64,000 nucleotides of DNA. Origin: an uncultured Paracoccaceae bacterium (GTDB taxonomy: Bacteria > Pseudomonadota > Alphaproteobacteria > Rhodobacterales > Rhodobacteraceae). The notes below the pieces were generated by a model. It was not told where the DNA came from and did not search any database. It saw only the letters and a list, made by a program, of their open reading frames with translations. Made by a program: the position numbers and the translations under genes. Below are positions 1 through 9,764 of the stretch, piece by piece. Each line of letters opens with the position of its first letter. Within the stretch, counting starts at the first letter, position 1. The DNA lies in contig CANKZJ010000002.1 of assembly GCA_947488605.1 (NCBI GenBank), positions 496,001 through 560,000 of the forward strand, in the 5' to 3' direction.

Positions 1-492
1 AAAACGACTGCCAGAAAGTTTGGCGGCCGTTTCAAAGTCCATGCCGGGACGAATGGCTGCGATTTCAAAATGCTCAACAGGTTTGAACGAAAAATTGCGC
101 GGGCTGCCATGACGGTGGATTTCCACGTTGTCGTCTTCGTCGTCGCCGTCTGGAATGGTCTCGTCAGGGATGTTCGGGATCGCCATCAGAAAATCGGTCA
201 AGGCGACATCTTCTGCCTTGGCTTCATCATTGAGGGCTGCGATTTGTGATTTCTTCTCGGCCACCAGCGCGCGCAGACGTTCAAACTCGGCGTCATCGCC
301 GCGGCCTTTTGCAGCACCGACTTCCTTGGCGGCTTTGTTTGCTTCGGCTTGCGCCGTTTCGGCAGCAAGGATTTTCGCGCGGCGTGCTTCGTCCATCGCC
401 AGAATTTGGGACGACACAGGTGCAATCCCACGGCGAGACAGTGCCGCATCAAATGCAGCGGGGTTGTCACGGATTGTGCGAATGTCATGCAT
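1..492 (-). CDS. serS: Seryl-tRNA synthetase, N-terminal part (runs off left edge)
   Basis: Cytosolic enzyme that charges tRNA-Ser with serine. Only the first 164 codons are in the window, so the class II catalytic core is not visible. What is seen is the N-terminal tRNA-binding arm: the start [11 protein letters not shown], a long Ala/Glu/Lys-rich helical hairpin at about residues 30-100, then [13 protein letters not shown], which in this family leads into the catalytic domain. The start at 492 is supported by AAAGGA about 9 bases upstream. The gene is divergent from yajC; the 266 bases between them hold no other gene. Confidence 0.93.
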   Translation of the reverse strand, partial: MHDIRTIRDNPAAFDAALSRRGIAPVSSQILAMDEARRAKILAAETAQAEANKAAKEVGAAKGRGDDAEFERLRALVAEKKSQIAALNDEAKAEDVALTDFLMAIPNIPDETIPDGDDEDDNVEIHRHGSPRNFSFKPVEHFEIAAIRPGMDFETAAKLSGSRF

Positions 493-758
493 AGCATCGG
501 TCCTTTATGGGTGTTTGCGTGGGTCATATGCCCGATTGTGGCCCCTAAGTGAACTGCGAAATTCGAGGCGGCGTTCACTGATACGGCCCAGCCGTTTGAC
601 GCAATTCGCTTAATCACGATTGCTTTCCTTTGACACTCTCCCCATATGGCAATCAAGCCTGCGCTAGACAGGGCTAATCGCGGTTGCCATTCATGGGTGG
701 CGGTCATAATGTGCCGCGACTTTCTAGGCGAACACCGCAAGATAATAAGGGATGGAAT

Positions 759-1043
759 ATGAGAGCCGAAGACCTAATCATGCTGCTACTGATCTTCGCG
801 ATCATGTATTTCCTGTTGATCCGTCCACAACAGAAAAAGCTCAAGCAACACGCCGCAATGCTGGAAGGTTTACGCCGGGGTGATCAGGTGATCACGCAAG
901 GCGGCGTCGTTGGCAAAATCGTCAAAGTCAAAGAAGACGATAGCAACGAAGTCGAAGTCGAGATCGCCAAAGGCGTGAATGTCCGAGTGGTAAAGTCGAC
1001 AATCGCCACAGTCATGAACAAGACCGAACCGGCAAAAACCTGA
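759..1043 (+). CDS. yajC: Preprotein translocase subunit YajC
   Basis: Small inner-membrane partner of SecDF in the Sec translocon. The 94-residue protein has one N-terminal membrane segment (about residues 6-23, ending in FLLIRPQQKK, the usual YajC junction) followed by a short charged cytoplasmic domain containing GLRRGDQVITQGGVVGKI. The start at 759 is chosen because the membrane segment begins directly there and AAGG lies a short distance upstream; an in-frame extension to 684 would add unrelated residues. It is followed after 22 bases by secD, the standard yajC-secD-secF order. Confidence 0.96.
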   Translation: MRAEDLIMLLLIFAIMYFLLIRPQQKKLKQHAAMLEGLRRGDQVITQGGVVGKIVKVKEDDSNEVEVEIAKGVNVRVVKSTIATVMNKTEPAKT

Positions 1044-1065
1044 CTTTGCCGAAAAGGCGCGCTTG

Positions 1066-2727
1066 ATGCTTAATATTTCGTTTCCCAAGCTCTTGATGAT
1101 CTGGCTGACGGTCATTGTCGGTTTGACCTTTGCGATGCCCAATGGGTTTTATGGCCGGGTCGAAACCCATAATGACGCAATGGCAATCATTGAGACTGGG
1201 CAAACGAGTGCGCAGCTTGAGGCTGACGCGGCACAGTGGCCCAGCTTTTTGCCATCCAACCTTGTGAACCTTGGCCTTGATCTGCGCGGTGGTGCGCATC
1301 TGCTGGTCGAAGTGCAGGTCGAGGACGTACATGCGTCCTTCCTTGAAGGGTTCTGGCCAACAGTCCGTGACGCACTTGCCGCTGAACGTGACACGGTTGG
1401 TTTTGTAACCCGCGACGACAGCCCGCCGACCGAATTGCGCGTGCGTATTTCCCAGCAAGAGGGTGCAGATCGCGCATTTGAGATTGCGCGCGGATTGGCG
1501 ACACCCGTTGCATCGTTCACGGGGGCTGCGGCCACCAACATTGATGTCCGCGTTAACGGTACATTGCTCACGATCACGCTGAGCGAGGCCGAGAAGGTCG
1601 CGATGAACGAGCGCACAATCATGCAAACGCTTGAAATCATCCGGCGCCGGATCGACGAAGTGGGAACGCGCGAACCGACCATTCAACGCCAAGGCTCCGA
1701 GCGGATTTTGGTGCAAGTGCCGGGTGTTGGATCCGCTGAAGAGGTTATCTCGCTGCTCGGCACCACGGCGCAGCTGACATTTAATCCCGTTGAGGGAACG
1801 ACAAGCGACCCCGATGCCTCTGCCGGAACGGGCAATATTATTGTGCCGTCGCAAGAATCTCCCGGCCTGCTTTATATTCTCGAGCGGCGCCCGGTTGTGA
1901 CGGGCGAGGATCTTGAGAACGCACAGCTTGATTTTGACCAAAATGGCCGTCCTGCAGTGGCTTTCCGGTTTAACACATCAGCCGCGCGAGAATTCGGTGA
2001 CTACACGCTGGAGAATATCGGTAGCCCGTTTGCAATTGTGCTCGATAACGAAGTGATTTCCGCCCCAACGATCCAAAGCCATATTCCGGGTGGATCAGGG
2101 ATTATCACTGGTAATTTCTCGGTCGAAGAAGCGACCAACCTTGCCGTTCTGTTGCGCGCCGGTGCGCTGCCTGCTGAATTGACCTTCCTTGAAGAACGCA
2201 CGATTGGCCCTGAATTGGGGGCTGATAGTATCGCAGCAGGCCAGATTGCTTGTATCGTCGCGGGTATCGCGATCCTGGTTTACATGGTGTTGAGCTATGG
2301 ATTGTTTGGCCTGTTTGCCAATGTCGCCTTGGTAATCAACGTTGGTCTGATCTTTGGTTTGTTAAGCATTGTCGGTGCCACGCTTACCTTGCCGGGTATC
2401 GCGGGCATCGTTTTGACCATCGGTATGGCGGTAGACGCCAACGTGATTGTGTTTGAGCGAATACGCGAAGAGCTGAAGACTGCCAAAGGTCCCGCGCGGG
2501 CGATTGAGCTGGGTTATGAAAAGGCGCTTTCGTCAATCATTGACGCCAACATCACCACATTCATAACGGCTGTGATCCTCTTCACGATGGGCTCTGGCCC
2601 GGTCAGTGGCTTTGCCGTGACATTGGGCTTTGGCATCATCACATCCGTCTTCACTGCGATCTTCGTGACGCGATCCCTGATCGTGATCTGGTTCTCGCGC
2701 ACCCGTCCCAAGACAATCGAGGTTTGA
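1066..2727 (+). CDS. secD: Protein translocase subunit SecD
   Basis: Proton-motive-force-driven subunit that helps pull secreted proteins across the inner membrane after SecA. The 553-residue protein has a first membrane segment near residues 8-26, the conserved LGLDLRGGAHLLVEV of the periplasmic P1 domain, the long periplasmic region, and a C-terminal block of five membrane segments (about 390-550) with the family motif GMAVDANVIVFERIREE. ATG at 1066 follows AAAAGG; a TTG directly before it (1063) is a less likely start. secF begins one base after the stop codon, so the two are probably translationally coupled. Confidence 0.97.
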   Translation: MLNISFPKLLMIWLTVIVGLTFAMPNGFYGRVETHNDAMAIIETGQTSAQLEADAAQWPSFLPSNLVNLGLDLRGGAHLLVEVQVEDVHASFLEGFWPTVRDALAAERDTVGFVTRDDSPPTELRVRISQQEGADRAFEIARGLATPVASFTGAAATNIDVRVNGTLLTITLSEAEKVAMNERTIMQTLEIIRRRIDEVGTREPTIQRQGSERILVQVPGVGSAEEVISLLGTTAQLTFNPVEGTTSDPDASAGTGNIIVPSQESPGLLYILERRPVVTGEDLENAQLDFDQNGRPAVAFRFNTSAAREFGDYTLENIGSPFAIVLDNEVISAPTIQSHIPGGSGIITGNFSVEEATNLAVLLRAGALPAELTFLEERTIGPELGADSIAAGQIACIVAGIAILVYMVLSYGLFGLFANVALVINVGLIFGLLSIVGATLTLPGIAGIVLTIGMAVDANVIVFERIREELKTAKGPARAIELGYEKALSSIIDANITTFITAVILFTMGSGPVSGFAVTLGFGIITSVFTAIFVTRSLIVIWFSRTRPKTIEV

Positions 2728-2728
2728 T

Positions 2729-3697
2729 ATGCGCTTAAGACTGGTTCGCGATAACACATCCATTGATTTCTTTAGCAAGGCCCGCATTTGGCTGGGTATT
2801 TCGATGGTCGCGATGGTGATCGCTTTTGCATCATTCTTGATCCAAGGGTTGAACTACGGCATCGATTTTCAGGGCGGGACAAGCATCCGTACTGATAGCT
2901 CCATTCCCGTTGATGTTGCCGCGTACCGTACAGCGCTTGACGCACTTGATCTGGGCGATATCTCGATCGCACCGATTGATGACCCGCTCTTTGATGATGA
3001 TCAATATGTAGCCCTTGTGCGTGTTCAAGCCCAAGAAGGCGACGAGCGTATCGCGTCCGAGACGATCATCGCGATCCAAGCGGCGCTGCGCACGGTTGAT
3101 CCAGGTATGACGTTCCCATCGGTCGAATCCGTTGGTCCCAAAGTGTCGGGCGAGCTGATCCAGACGGCGATCATTGCTGTTGCTTTGGCTGTTGTGGCGA
3201 TCCTTCTTTATATTTGGATGCGATTTGAGTGGCAGTTTGCGGTCGGCGCGGTCCTCGCGCTGAGCCATGATGTCATCCTGACCATCGGTATATTCTCGGA
3301 ATTGCAGATCAAGTTTGATCTGGCGATTATTGCGGCCCTTCTGACCATCGTGGGCTATTCGATCAACGACACAGTGATCGTCTTTGACCGCGTGCGGGAA
3401 AACCTGCGTAAGTATAAGAAGAAGGACCTCAAAGAGGTGTTGAACATCTCGATCAATGAGACGCTTAGCCGGACGTTGATGACCTCTGTCACGACAATGC
3501 TGGCGCTTTTGGCGCTGTTTATCCTTGGCGGTGACGTGATCCGTGGTTTTGTCTTTGCGATGATGTGGGGCGTTTTGATCGGTACTTATTCGTCGATCTT
3601 TGTGGCGTCCGCTATACTACTGGTGCTTGGCGTAAAGCGCGACTGGTCGAAGAAAGACCCAAGTGCGGGCACCAAATACGGTCATATCGATACCTGA
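2729..3697 (+). CDS. secF: Protein translocase subunit SecF
   Basis: Partner of SecD in the export motor of the inner membrane. The 322-residue protein shows one N-terminal membrane segment, the conserved GIDFQGGTSI at about residues 45-54, a periplasmic domain, and a C-terminal block of five membrane segments carrying GYSINDTVIVFDRVREN, the SecF counterpart of the SecD proton-path motif. Length and order are normal for the family. The next gene starts 10 bases after the stop with its own GAAGGGGG ribosome site. Confidence 0.97.
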   Translation: MRLRLVRDNTSIDFFSKARIWLGISMVAMVIAFASFLIQGLNYGIDFQGGTSIRTDSSIPVDVAAYRTALDALDLGDISIAPIDDPLFDDDQYVALVRVQAQEGDERIASETIIAIQAALRTVDPGMTFPSVESVGPKVSGELIQTAIIAVALAVVAILLYIWMRFEWQFAVGAVLALSHDVILTIGIFSELQIKFDLAIIAALLTIVGYSINDTVIVFDRVRENLRKYKKKDLKEVLNISINETLSRTLMTSVTTMLALLALFILGGDVIRGFVFAMMWGVLIGTYSSIFVASAILLVLGVKRDWSKKDPSAGTKYGHIDT

Positions 3698-3707
3698 AGG
3701 GGGCACC

Positions 3708-4061
3708 ATGCGCCTGAACGAAATCAGCTATAACGATGCGATGCCAATCGATGGATATGGCACAGGGTTCTTCCGCGTCGGCGGCAAGAGGTATGACGGT
3801 GCGTTGCTTGTCCTACCAAATGGCGTGACCTCTTGGGGTGGCTTTGATGATACGGCCACGTTGCTTGCACAAGTCGCCGAGATTGACGTGCTATTTGTCG
3901 GCACCGGGGCGGAGATTGCACACCCTCCCAAAGACTTTCGCACCACATTGGAAGACGCTGGCATAGGGGTTGAGACGATGGCCTCACCTGCGGCCTGCCG
4001 CACTTACAACGTGCTGTTGTCAGAGGGGCGGCGCGTGGCTGTGGCCCTGATACCAATCTAG
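3708..4061 (+). CDS. Mth938-like domain protein (DUF498/NDUFAF3 family)
   Basis: Small cytosolic protein of 117 residues with the Mth938 fold: MRLNEISYNDAMPIDGYGTGFFRVGG, then VLPNGVTSWG and a C-terminal Rossmann-like half (DVLFVGTGAEIA, ACRTYNVLLSEGRRVAVALIPI). The mitochondrial relative NDUFAF3 assists complex I assembly; the bacterial function is not established. The start at 3708 has GAAGGGGG just upstream; a longer frame from 3663 would overlap secF. The stop codon abuts the ATG of ccmA at 4062, which suggests a single transcript from yajC through the ccm genes. Confidence 0.85.
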   Translation: MRLNEISYNDAMPIDGYGTGFFRVGGKRYDGALLVLPNGVTSWGGFDDTATLLAQVAEIDVLFVGTGAEIAHPPKDFRTTLEDAGIGVETMASPAACRTYNVLLSEGRRVAVALIPI

Positions 4062-4676
4062 ATGCTGACTGTCCAAAATTTGACCTGCGCGCGCGGCGGC
4101 GTGCCGGTTCTGGCTGGCGTCAGCTTTGCGGTGAATGCGGGCAATGCGTTGATTTTGCGCGGTCCCAATGGGGTTGGAAAAACGACGCTCTTGCGGACAT
4201 TGGCGGGTCTTCAGCCAGCAGTTGTCGGCGATGCGAGCTACCCCGAAGATGAGGGCGCCTACGCGAGCCACGCTGACGGTATTAAGACAGCACTCACAGT
4301 GACCGAAAACCTGAAATTTTGGGCTGAAGTTCATGGTGCGCCGTTGCCGGAGAGCATTTTTGAAACCTTCGACTTGGCTGACCTGCGCGACCGCCTTGGT
4401 GGGACACTTTCGGCCGGCCAAAAACGCCGTCTCGGTTTGGCCCGACTTGGTGTGATCGGGCGCAAGGTCTTGTTCTTGGATGAACCAACAGTGTCGCTGG
4501 ACGGGTTTTCGGTAAAACTCTTTGCCGACTGGTTGCAGAATACGCATCTGGCCGCTGGCGGCGTTGCGATCATCGCTACACATATTGACCTAGGGCTTGC
4601 CGCGCCGGAGTTGGACCTGACCCCGTTCAAAGCCGCAGAGGGCGCAGGCGGCGGGTCAGACGAGGCGTTCTTGTGA
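4062..4676 (+). CDS. ccmA: Heme exporter ATP-binding protein CcmA
   Basis: ATPase of the CcmABCD complex, which releases heme-loaded CcmE for cytochrome c maturation in the periplasm. The 204-residue protein has a Walker [11 protein letters not shown] (residues 34-43), the ABC signature [14 protein letters not shown] (about 134-147) and a Walker B ending [12 protein letters not shown]. Length is typical. It overlaps the start of ccmB by four bases (GTGA), a sign of translational coupling. Confidence 0.97.
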   Translation: MLTVQNLTCARGGVPVLAGVSFAVNAGNALILRGPNGVGKTTLLRTLAGLQPAVVGDASYPEDEGAYASHADGIKTALTVTENLKFWAEVHGAPLPESIFETFDLADLRDRLGGTLSAGQKRRLGLARLGVIGRKVLFLDEPTVSLDGFSVKLFADWLQNTHLAAGGVAIIATHIDLGLAAPELDLTPFKAAEGAGGGSDEAFL

Positions 4677-5329
4677 TCGCGCTTTTGCTGCGTGATTTAC
4701 GGTTGGCGATCCGGGCTGGCGGGGGCTTTGGCCTTGGTCTTGCGTTCTTTTTGATTGTTGTGGTGCTGGTCCCGTTTGGTGTTGGACCTGAGACTGAACT
4801 TTTGTCGCGGATCGCGCCAGGGATTCTTTGGGTGGCATCTTTGCTTGCGGCTTTGCTATCGCTCGACCGGATATTTGCGCTCGACTATGAAGACGGCTCT
4901 TTGGCGCTTTTGGCAACATCGCCGCTGCCGCTGGAAGGTGCGGCGATGGTTAAGGCGCTGGCCCATTGGATCACGACAGGGCTGCCGCTGACCCTTGCAG
5001 CGCCTACGTTGGGATTCTTGCTGAGCCTTGCGCCAGAGGCCTACACTTATCTGCTGATCTCGCTTTTGATTGGCACGCCAGCCTTATCGATGATCGGCAC
5101 ATTCGGGGCCGCGCTGACGGTGGGTTTGCGACGCGGGGGGTTATTGTTGTCGTTGCTGGTTTTGCCGCTTTATGTACCCACCCTGATATTTGGGGCAGAG
5201 GCCGTGCGGCGCGGGGCCGATGGTTTGGACCCGACAGGCGCGCTAATGCTAATGGCCGGGATCACGGCGGGATCATTCGCACTGCTGCCCTTTGCGACTG
5301 CGGCTGTGTTACGCATCAATCTGCGGTGA
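4673..5329 (+). CDS. ccmB: Heme exporter membrane protein CcmB
   Basis: Inner-membrane permease subunit of the CcmABCD complex. The protein has 218 residues, starts with GTG inside the ccmA stop codon, and shows six hydrophobic segments. Recognisable family stretches are [14 protein letters not shown] at the N-terminus, [14 protein letters not shown] near residue 77 and [14 protein letters not shown] near residue 160. It lies between ccmA and ccmC, as expected. Confidence 0.96.
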   Translation: MIALLLRDLRLAIRAGGGFGLGLAFFLIVVVLVPFGVGPETELLSRIAPGILWVASLLAALLSLDRIFALDYEDGSLALLATSPLPLEGAAMVKALAHWITTGLPLTLAAPTLGFLLSLAPEAYTYLLISLLIGTPALSMIGTFGAALTVGLRRGGLLLSLLVLPLYVPTLIFGAEAVRRGADGLDPTGALMLMAGITAGSFALLPFATAAVLRINLR

Positions 5330-5371
5330 TCGGGGATTGTTGGGATGGATGAGGAAGGATAGATAGCGCCT

Positions 5372-6100
5372 ATGTCGATGTGGGAATACGCCAATCCGAA
5401 GCTGTTTATGGGGTGGACCAGACCGGTCCTGCCGTGGACCTTTGCGCTGGCTGGGATATGCTTGGTCGTGGGTCTCGTCTGGGGTTTCTTCTTTACGCCC
5501 GATGATTTCCGCCAAGGATCGACCGTCAAGATTATCTATCTGCATGTCCCCGCTGCCCTGATGGCGATCAACGCCTGGATCATGATGCTGGTGGCGTCGC
5601 TGATCTGGGTGGTGCGGCGGCATCATGTGTCGGCACTCGCCGCGCGTGCGGCGGCCCCTGTGGGTGTCGTGATGACGCTGATAGCGCTTTTTACGGGCGG
5701 TATTTGGGGGCAGCCGATGTGGGGGACATATTGGGCGTGGGATCCGCGTCTTACGTCGTTCCTGATCCTGTTTTTGTTTTATCTGGGCTACATCGCCCTT
5801 TGGGAGGCGATCGAAGACCCCGACACCGCTGCTGACCTGACATCCGTATTATGTATGGTGGGGTCGGTCTTTGCGATCCTGTCGCGCTATGCCGTGTTGT
5901 TCTGGAACCAAGGGCTACACCAAGGCGCGTCCCTGTCACTCGACAAGGAAGAGAACGTCGCAGACGTGTTCTGGTATCCGCTTTTGGTTTGCATTGCGGG
6001 GTTTGTGTTACTTTTCATCGCCTTGGTGTTGATGCGCACGCGCACCGAAATTCGCGCACGCCGTATCCGTGCATTAGAAGCGAGGGCGCAACGTGCCTGA
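5372..6100 (+). CDS. ccmC: Heme exporter protein CcmC
   Basis: Inner-membrane heme handling protein that loads heme onto CcmE. The 242-residue protein has six membrane segments and the tryptophan-rich WWD motif GTYWAWDPRLTS in a periplasmic loop (about residues 120-131). The flanking histidines seen in the family are present in YLHVPAALMA and in NQGLHQGASL. It overlaps ccmD by eight bases. Confidence 0.97.
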   Translation: MSMWEYANPKLFMGWTRPVLPWTFALAGICLVVGLVWGFFFTPDDFRQGSTVKIIYLHVPAALMAINAWIMMLVASLIWVVRRHHVSALAARAAAPVGVVMTLIALFTGGIWGQPMWGTYWAWDPRLTSFLILFLFYLGYIALWEAIEDPDTAADLTSVLCMVGSVFAILSRYAVLFWNQGLHQGASLSLDKEENVADVFWYPLLVCIAGFVLLFIALVLMRTRTEIRARRIRALEARAQRA

Positions 6101-6236
6101 TCTTGGAGCCTATGCAGTTGAAGTGACAGCCGCTTACGCAGTGAGTATTTTGTTGTTAGCCGCTATCGTGGGCCTCAGCTGGCGGCGGTATGTTCGCGTG
6201 CGGGCCGCTTTGGAAAAGGTCGAGAAGAATGGCTAA
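6093..6236 (+). CDS. ccmD: Heme exporter protein CcmD
   Basis: Small membrane protein of 47 residues that stabilises the CcmABC-CcmE complex. It starts with GTG at 6093 inside the end of ccmC and stops at 6236, eight bases into ccmG. The sequence begins MPDLGAYAVEVTAAYAVS, crosses the membrane once (about residues 16-29), and ends in a basic stretch RRYVRVRAALEKVEKNG. Position, single segment and GAYAxxVxxAY pattern all fit CcmD. Confidence 0.93.
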   Translation: MPDLGAYAVEVTAAYAVSILLLAAIVGLSWRRYVRVRAALEKVEKNG

Positions 6237-6765
6237 GATTTCGCCGTTGATGATCCTACCGCCAGTGATTTTTGCGGCCTTCGCAGGTTTGGCGTTGGCT
6301 GGCATGATGCGCGATAACCCTGATGAACTGCGGTCAACCTTTGTGGGCAACCAAGCGCCCCCCGTTCCGGTTGAGGCTGTGCAGGGGACTGTTCAGTTGA
6401 CCGATGATGACCTGCGGACAGGTGACATTACGCTTGTGAATTTCTGGGCCAGCTGGTGTCCGCCGTGCCGTGCCGAGCATCCCAACCTGCTGGATCTTCA
6501 GGCGCAAGGCTACCGCATTGCTGGTATCAACTTTCGCGATCAGCAAGATCAGGCGTCTGAGTATCTGACCAACTACGACGATCCATTTTTTGCCACCGGA
6601 TTTGATTTGCGGGGCCGCAACGCGATTGACTGGGGCGTGACGGCACCACCGGAGACATTCATCGTGGATGGGGACGGGACGGTACTGTTCCGGTTCGTCG
6701 GGCCGTTGGTCGGGTCGGATTATGAACAGCGGTTTTTGCCGGAGTTGGCGAAGGCAATCGAATAA
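6229..6765 (+). CDS. ccmG: Thiol:disulfide interchange protein CcmG/DsbE
   Basis: Membrane-anchored periplasmic thioredoxin that keeps apocytochrome c cysteines reduced for heme attachment. The 178-residue protein has an N-terminal anchor (about residues 7-24) and a thioredoxin fold with the active site WASWCPPCRAEHP near residue 83; the family's acidic glutamate follows the CPPC. A cis-proline motif is seen in VTAPPETFIVDG. The start at 6229 overlaps ccmD; a longer frame from 6190 would cover ccmD and is rejected. This is the last gene before a strong terminator. Confidence 0.96.
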   Translation: MAKISPLMILPPVIFAAFAGLALAGMMRDNPDELRSTFVGNQAPPVPVEAVQGTVQLTDDDLRTGDITLVNFWASWCPPCRAEHPNLLDLQAQGYRIAGINFRDQQDQASEYLTNYDDPFFATGFDLRGRNAIDWGVTAPPETFIVDGDGTVLFRFVGPLVGSDYEQRFLPELAKAIE

Positions 6766-6791
6766 GGATCCGGGGTGAACCCCGGCATGCA

Positions 6792-6825
6792 GTAAAAAGC
6801 CCGGTCATTTGACCGGGCTTTTTAC
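6792..6825. terminator. Bidirectional terminator between ccmG and acnA
   Basis: A perfect inverted repeat (arm GTAAAAAGCCCGGTCA, three-base loop) with T runs on both strands lies between the convergent ends of ccmG and acnA. Confidence 0.93.
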
Positions 6826-6842
6826 GTATATTGAGCAGGTTC

Positions 6843-9533
6843 TTAGGCAGCTTTCGCCAAGTTCCGCAGCACGTAGTGCAGCACGCCGCCGTTTTCGATG
6901 TATTCAATCTCAACGGCTGTATCGATGCGGCACTTTACGGTGATTTCTTTGACCGTGCCATCAGCCATCGTGATCTGCGCTGTCATTTCTTGCAGTGGCT
7001 TCACAGAGTCCAAACCTAGAATTGTCACAGTCTCTTCGCCGGTCAGACCCAGCGATTTGCGGTTGTCGCCGCCTGTGAATTCAAACGGCACCACGCCCAT
7101 GCCAACAAGGTTGGACCGGTGGATACGCTCGAAACTTTCTGCGATCACGGCTTTGACGCCCAGCAGGGCTGTGCCTTTGGCCGCCCAGTCGCGTGAGGAA
7201 CCCGCACCGTATTGCTCGCCCGCAAAGACGACCAGTGGTGTGCCAGCTTCTTGATGCGCCATGGCTGCATCAAAGATCGACGTCTGATCGCCATCGGGGC
7301 CTTTGGTGTAGCCACCTTCGACGCCATCCAGCATCTCGTTCTTGATGCGGATGTTGGCGAATGTGCCGCGCATCATGACTTCGTGGTTGCCGCGCCGCGA
7401 CCCGTAGCTGTTGAATTCGCGCACAGGCACCTGCCGCTCGATCAGGTACTGACCGGCGGGCGTCGTGTCTTTGAACGAACCGGCTGGGCTGATGTGGTCG
7501 GTTGTGACCATGTCGCCAAGCACAGCGAGGACTTTGGCATCGTTCACGTTTTTGATCGTGCCAGCGTCCTTGGACATGCCTTTGAAGTAAGGCGGGTTCT
7601 GGACGTAGGTGGACGTCGCGGGCCAGTCGTAGGTTTCGCTGTCGGTTGTCTCGACAGCTTGCCATTTCTCGTCGCCTTTGAAGACGTCAGCGTATTTGCT
7701 GATGAACGCTTCGCGTGTGACAGTCTTTTCGACCAACTCGTTAATCTCGGTCGAGGTGGGCCAGATGTCTTTGAGATAGACATCATTGCCATCTTGGTCC
7801 TGACCAAGTGGTTCGACGGCCATGTCGATGTCCATCGTGCCCGCCAGAGCGTAAGCCACTACAAGCGGTGGCGAGGCGAGGTAGTTGGCGCGCACGTCAG
7901 GTGAAATGCGGCCTTCGAAGTTCCGGTTACCTGACAGCACGGATGTTGCCACCAGATCGCCTTCGGCAATCGCGTCAGACAGTTCTTTCTGGATCGGGCC
8001 AGAGTTACCGATGCATGTGGTGCAGCCGTAGCCGACAAGGTTAAAGCCGATCTTGTCGAGGTCTTCTTGCAGGCCAGCGGCCTCCAAGTATTCGCTGACC
8101 ACCTGTGAACCGGGGGCCAGTGACGTCTTGACCCAAGGTTTGCGGTCGAGACCTAACGCAGCGGCTTTGCGCGCCACTAACCCTGCGCCGATCATAACGT
8201 AGGGGTTGGACGTGTTGGTGCAGGATGTGATCGACGCGATCACGACCTTGCCGGAGGACAGTGTGTAGTCTTCGCCTGCAACGACAACTTCTTTGTTCAT
8301 TGGACGCTTGAAGGTTTCTTCCATCTCGCGGGTGAATGCGGTTTTGGCGTCGGTCAGTGCCACATAGTCCTGCGGGCGCTTGGGGCCGGAAATCGCAGGG
8401 ACGATTGTGCCCATGTCGAGGTGCAGCGTGTCTGTGTAGACCGGTGCATAATCATCGCCGCGCCAGAAACCGTTTTCTTTGGCGTAGGCTTCGACCAATG
8501 CAATCCGGTCTTCGTCGCGGCCTGTGTTGCGCAGGTAACGCAGGGTTTCATTGTCAATGGGGAAGAAGCCGCAAGTCGCACCGTACTCAGGTGCCATATT
8601 GGCGATAGTTGCGCGATCGGCCAGTGGCAGCACATCGAGGCCCGCACCGTAGAATTCGACAAATTTGCCAACAACACCAAGTTCGCGCAGCATTTCGACG
8701 ACTTTCAGCACAAGGTCGGTGCCTGTGGTGCCTTCGACCATTTGGCCTGTCAGCTCAAAGCCCACGACTTCGGGGATCAGCATGGAAACGGGCTGACCCA
8801 GCATTGCGGCTTCGGCTTCGATTCCGCCAACGCCCCAACCCAGAACGGCCAAGCCGTTGACCATTGTTGTGTGGCTGTCGGTGCCGACGAGCGTGTCGGG
8901 ATAGGCCACGTCTTCGCCGTTTTGGTCTTTGTCTGTCCAGACGGTCTGTGACAAATATTCAAGGTTCACTTGGTGACAGATACCTGTGCCGGGGGGGACC
9001 ACGCGGAAGTTGTTAAACGCGCCTTGGCCCCATTTCAGGAACTGATACCGCTCCATGTTCCGCTCATATTCGCGGTCGACGTTCATTTGGAACGCGCGTG
9101 GATTGCCGAATTCGTCAATCATGACCGAGTGGTCGATGACCAGATCAACGGGGTTCAGCGGGTTAATCTGCTGGGCGTCGCCACCCAACGCCACAATACC
9201 ATCACGCATCGCCGCAAGATCAACCACAGCAGGCACGCCAGTGAAGTCCTGCATCAGCACGCGGGCAGGGCGGTAGGCGATTTCAATAGGGTTCTTGCCG
9301 CCATTATCGGCCCAAGCTGAGAAGGCTTTGATATCGTCTACGGACACCGAAAACCCACCGTCTTCAAACCGCAGCAGGTTTTCAAGAACCACTTTCAATG
9401 CAGCAGGGAGTTTGGAAAAGTCACCCAATCCCGCAGCCTGTGCTGCTGGAATAGAGTAGTAAGCGACCGATTGGTCACCGACTGTGAGGGTTTTGCGGGT
9501 TTTAGCGGTGTCATTGCCGACTGTGATCGTCAT
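6843..9533 (-). CDS. acnA: Aconitate hydratase A
   Basis: TCA-cycle enzyme converting citrate to isocitrate in the cytosol through a 4Fe-4S cluster. The 896-residue protein matches the AcnA/IRP1 layout. The cluster cysteines are visible at residue 438 ([10 protein letters not shown]) and residues 504 and 507 ([12 protein letters not shown]). Other landmarks are [14 protein letters not shown] and, near the end, the swivel-domain motif [13 protein letters not shown]. The ATG at 9533 is preceded by GAAAGGGAA. The gene is monocistronic, with its own terminator. Confidence 0.98.
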   Translation of the reverse strand: MTITVGNDTAKTRKTLTVGDQSVAYYSIPAAQAAGLGDFSKLPAALKVVLENLLRFEDGGFSVSVDDIKAFSAWADNGGKNPIEIAYRPARVLMQDFTGVPAVVDLAAMRDGIVALGGDAQQINPLNPVDLVIDHSVMIDEFGNPRAFQMNVDREYERNMERYQFLKWGQGAFNNFRVVPPGTGICHQVNLEYLSQTVWTDKDQNGEDVAYPDTLVGTDSHTTMVNGLAVLGWGVGGIEAEAAMLGQPVSMLIPEVVGFELTGQMVEGTTGTDLVLKVVEMLRELGVVGKFVEFYGAGLDVLPLADRATIANMAPEYGATCGFFPIDNETLRYLRNTGRDEDRIALVEAYAKENGFWRGDDYAPVYTDTLHLDMGTIVPAISGPKRPQDYVALTDAKTAFTREMEETFKRPMNKEVVVAGEDYTLSSGKVVIASITSCTNTSNPYVMIGAGLVARKAAALGLDRKPWVKTSLAPGSQVVSEYLEAAGLQEDLDKIGFNLVGYGCTTCIGNSGPIQKELSDAIAEGDLVATSVLSGNRNFEGRISPDVRANYLASPPLVVAYALAGTMDIDMAVEPLGQDQDGNDVYLKDIWPTSTEINELVEKTVTREAFISKYADVFKGDEKWQAVETTDSETYDWPATSTYVQNPPYFKGMSKDAGTIKNVNDAKVLAVLGDMVTTDHISPAGSFKDTTPAGQYLIERQVPVREFNSYGSRRGNHEVMMRGTFANIRIKNEMLDGVEGGYTKGPDGDQTSIFDAAMAHQEAGTPLVVFAGEQYGAGSSRDWAAKGTALLGVKAVIAESFERIHRSNLVGMGVVPFEFTGGDNRKSLGLTGEETVTILGLDSVKPLQEMTAQITMADGTVKEITVKCRIDTAVEIEYIENGGVLHYVLRNLAKAA

Positions 9534-9764
9534 GGCGTTCCCTTTCGTGGCTTATGCAAATGCAAGGCTGGCTATATTTGTGATGCACCATGCAGAATCG
9601 TCATGCAATGCGGCGCTTTCGCGCGTTGTATACTATTGCACACAATAAAGATCAACGGCGTTCGCAACTGAAACATTGTTAACGCTACACTCGCAATTGG
9701 TTGATTGGTCATTACAGGCAAAGCTGACTAAACCGAGAGGACAATATCAGAATTGAGGCCTCCC

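Noticed and set aside
128..613. Plus-strand open frame of 161 codons at the left end
   Set aside because: It lies antisense to serS, is Ser/Ala/Arg-rich as expected for an antisense frame, and has no ribosome site or known motif.
1012..1941. Minus-strand frame of 309 codons
   Set aside because: Antisense shadow of secD; composition is Arg/His-rich and no domain is seen.
7212..7904. Plus-strand frame of 230 codons
   Set aside because: Antisense to acnA, whose frame carries the full set of cluster cysteines and motifs.
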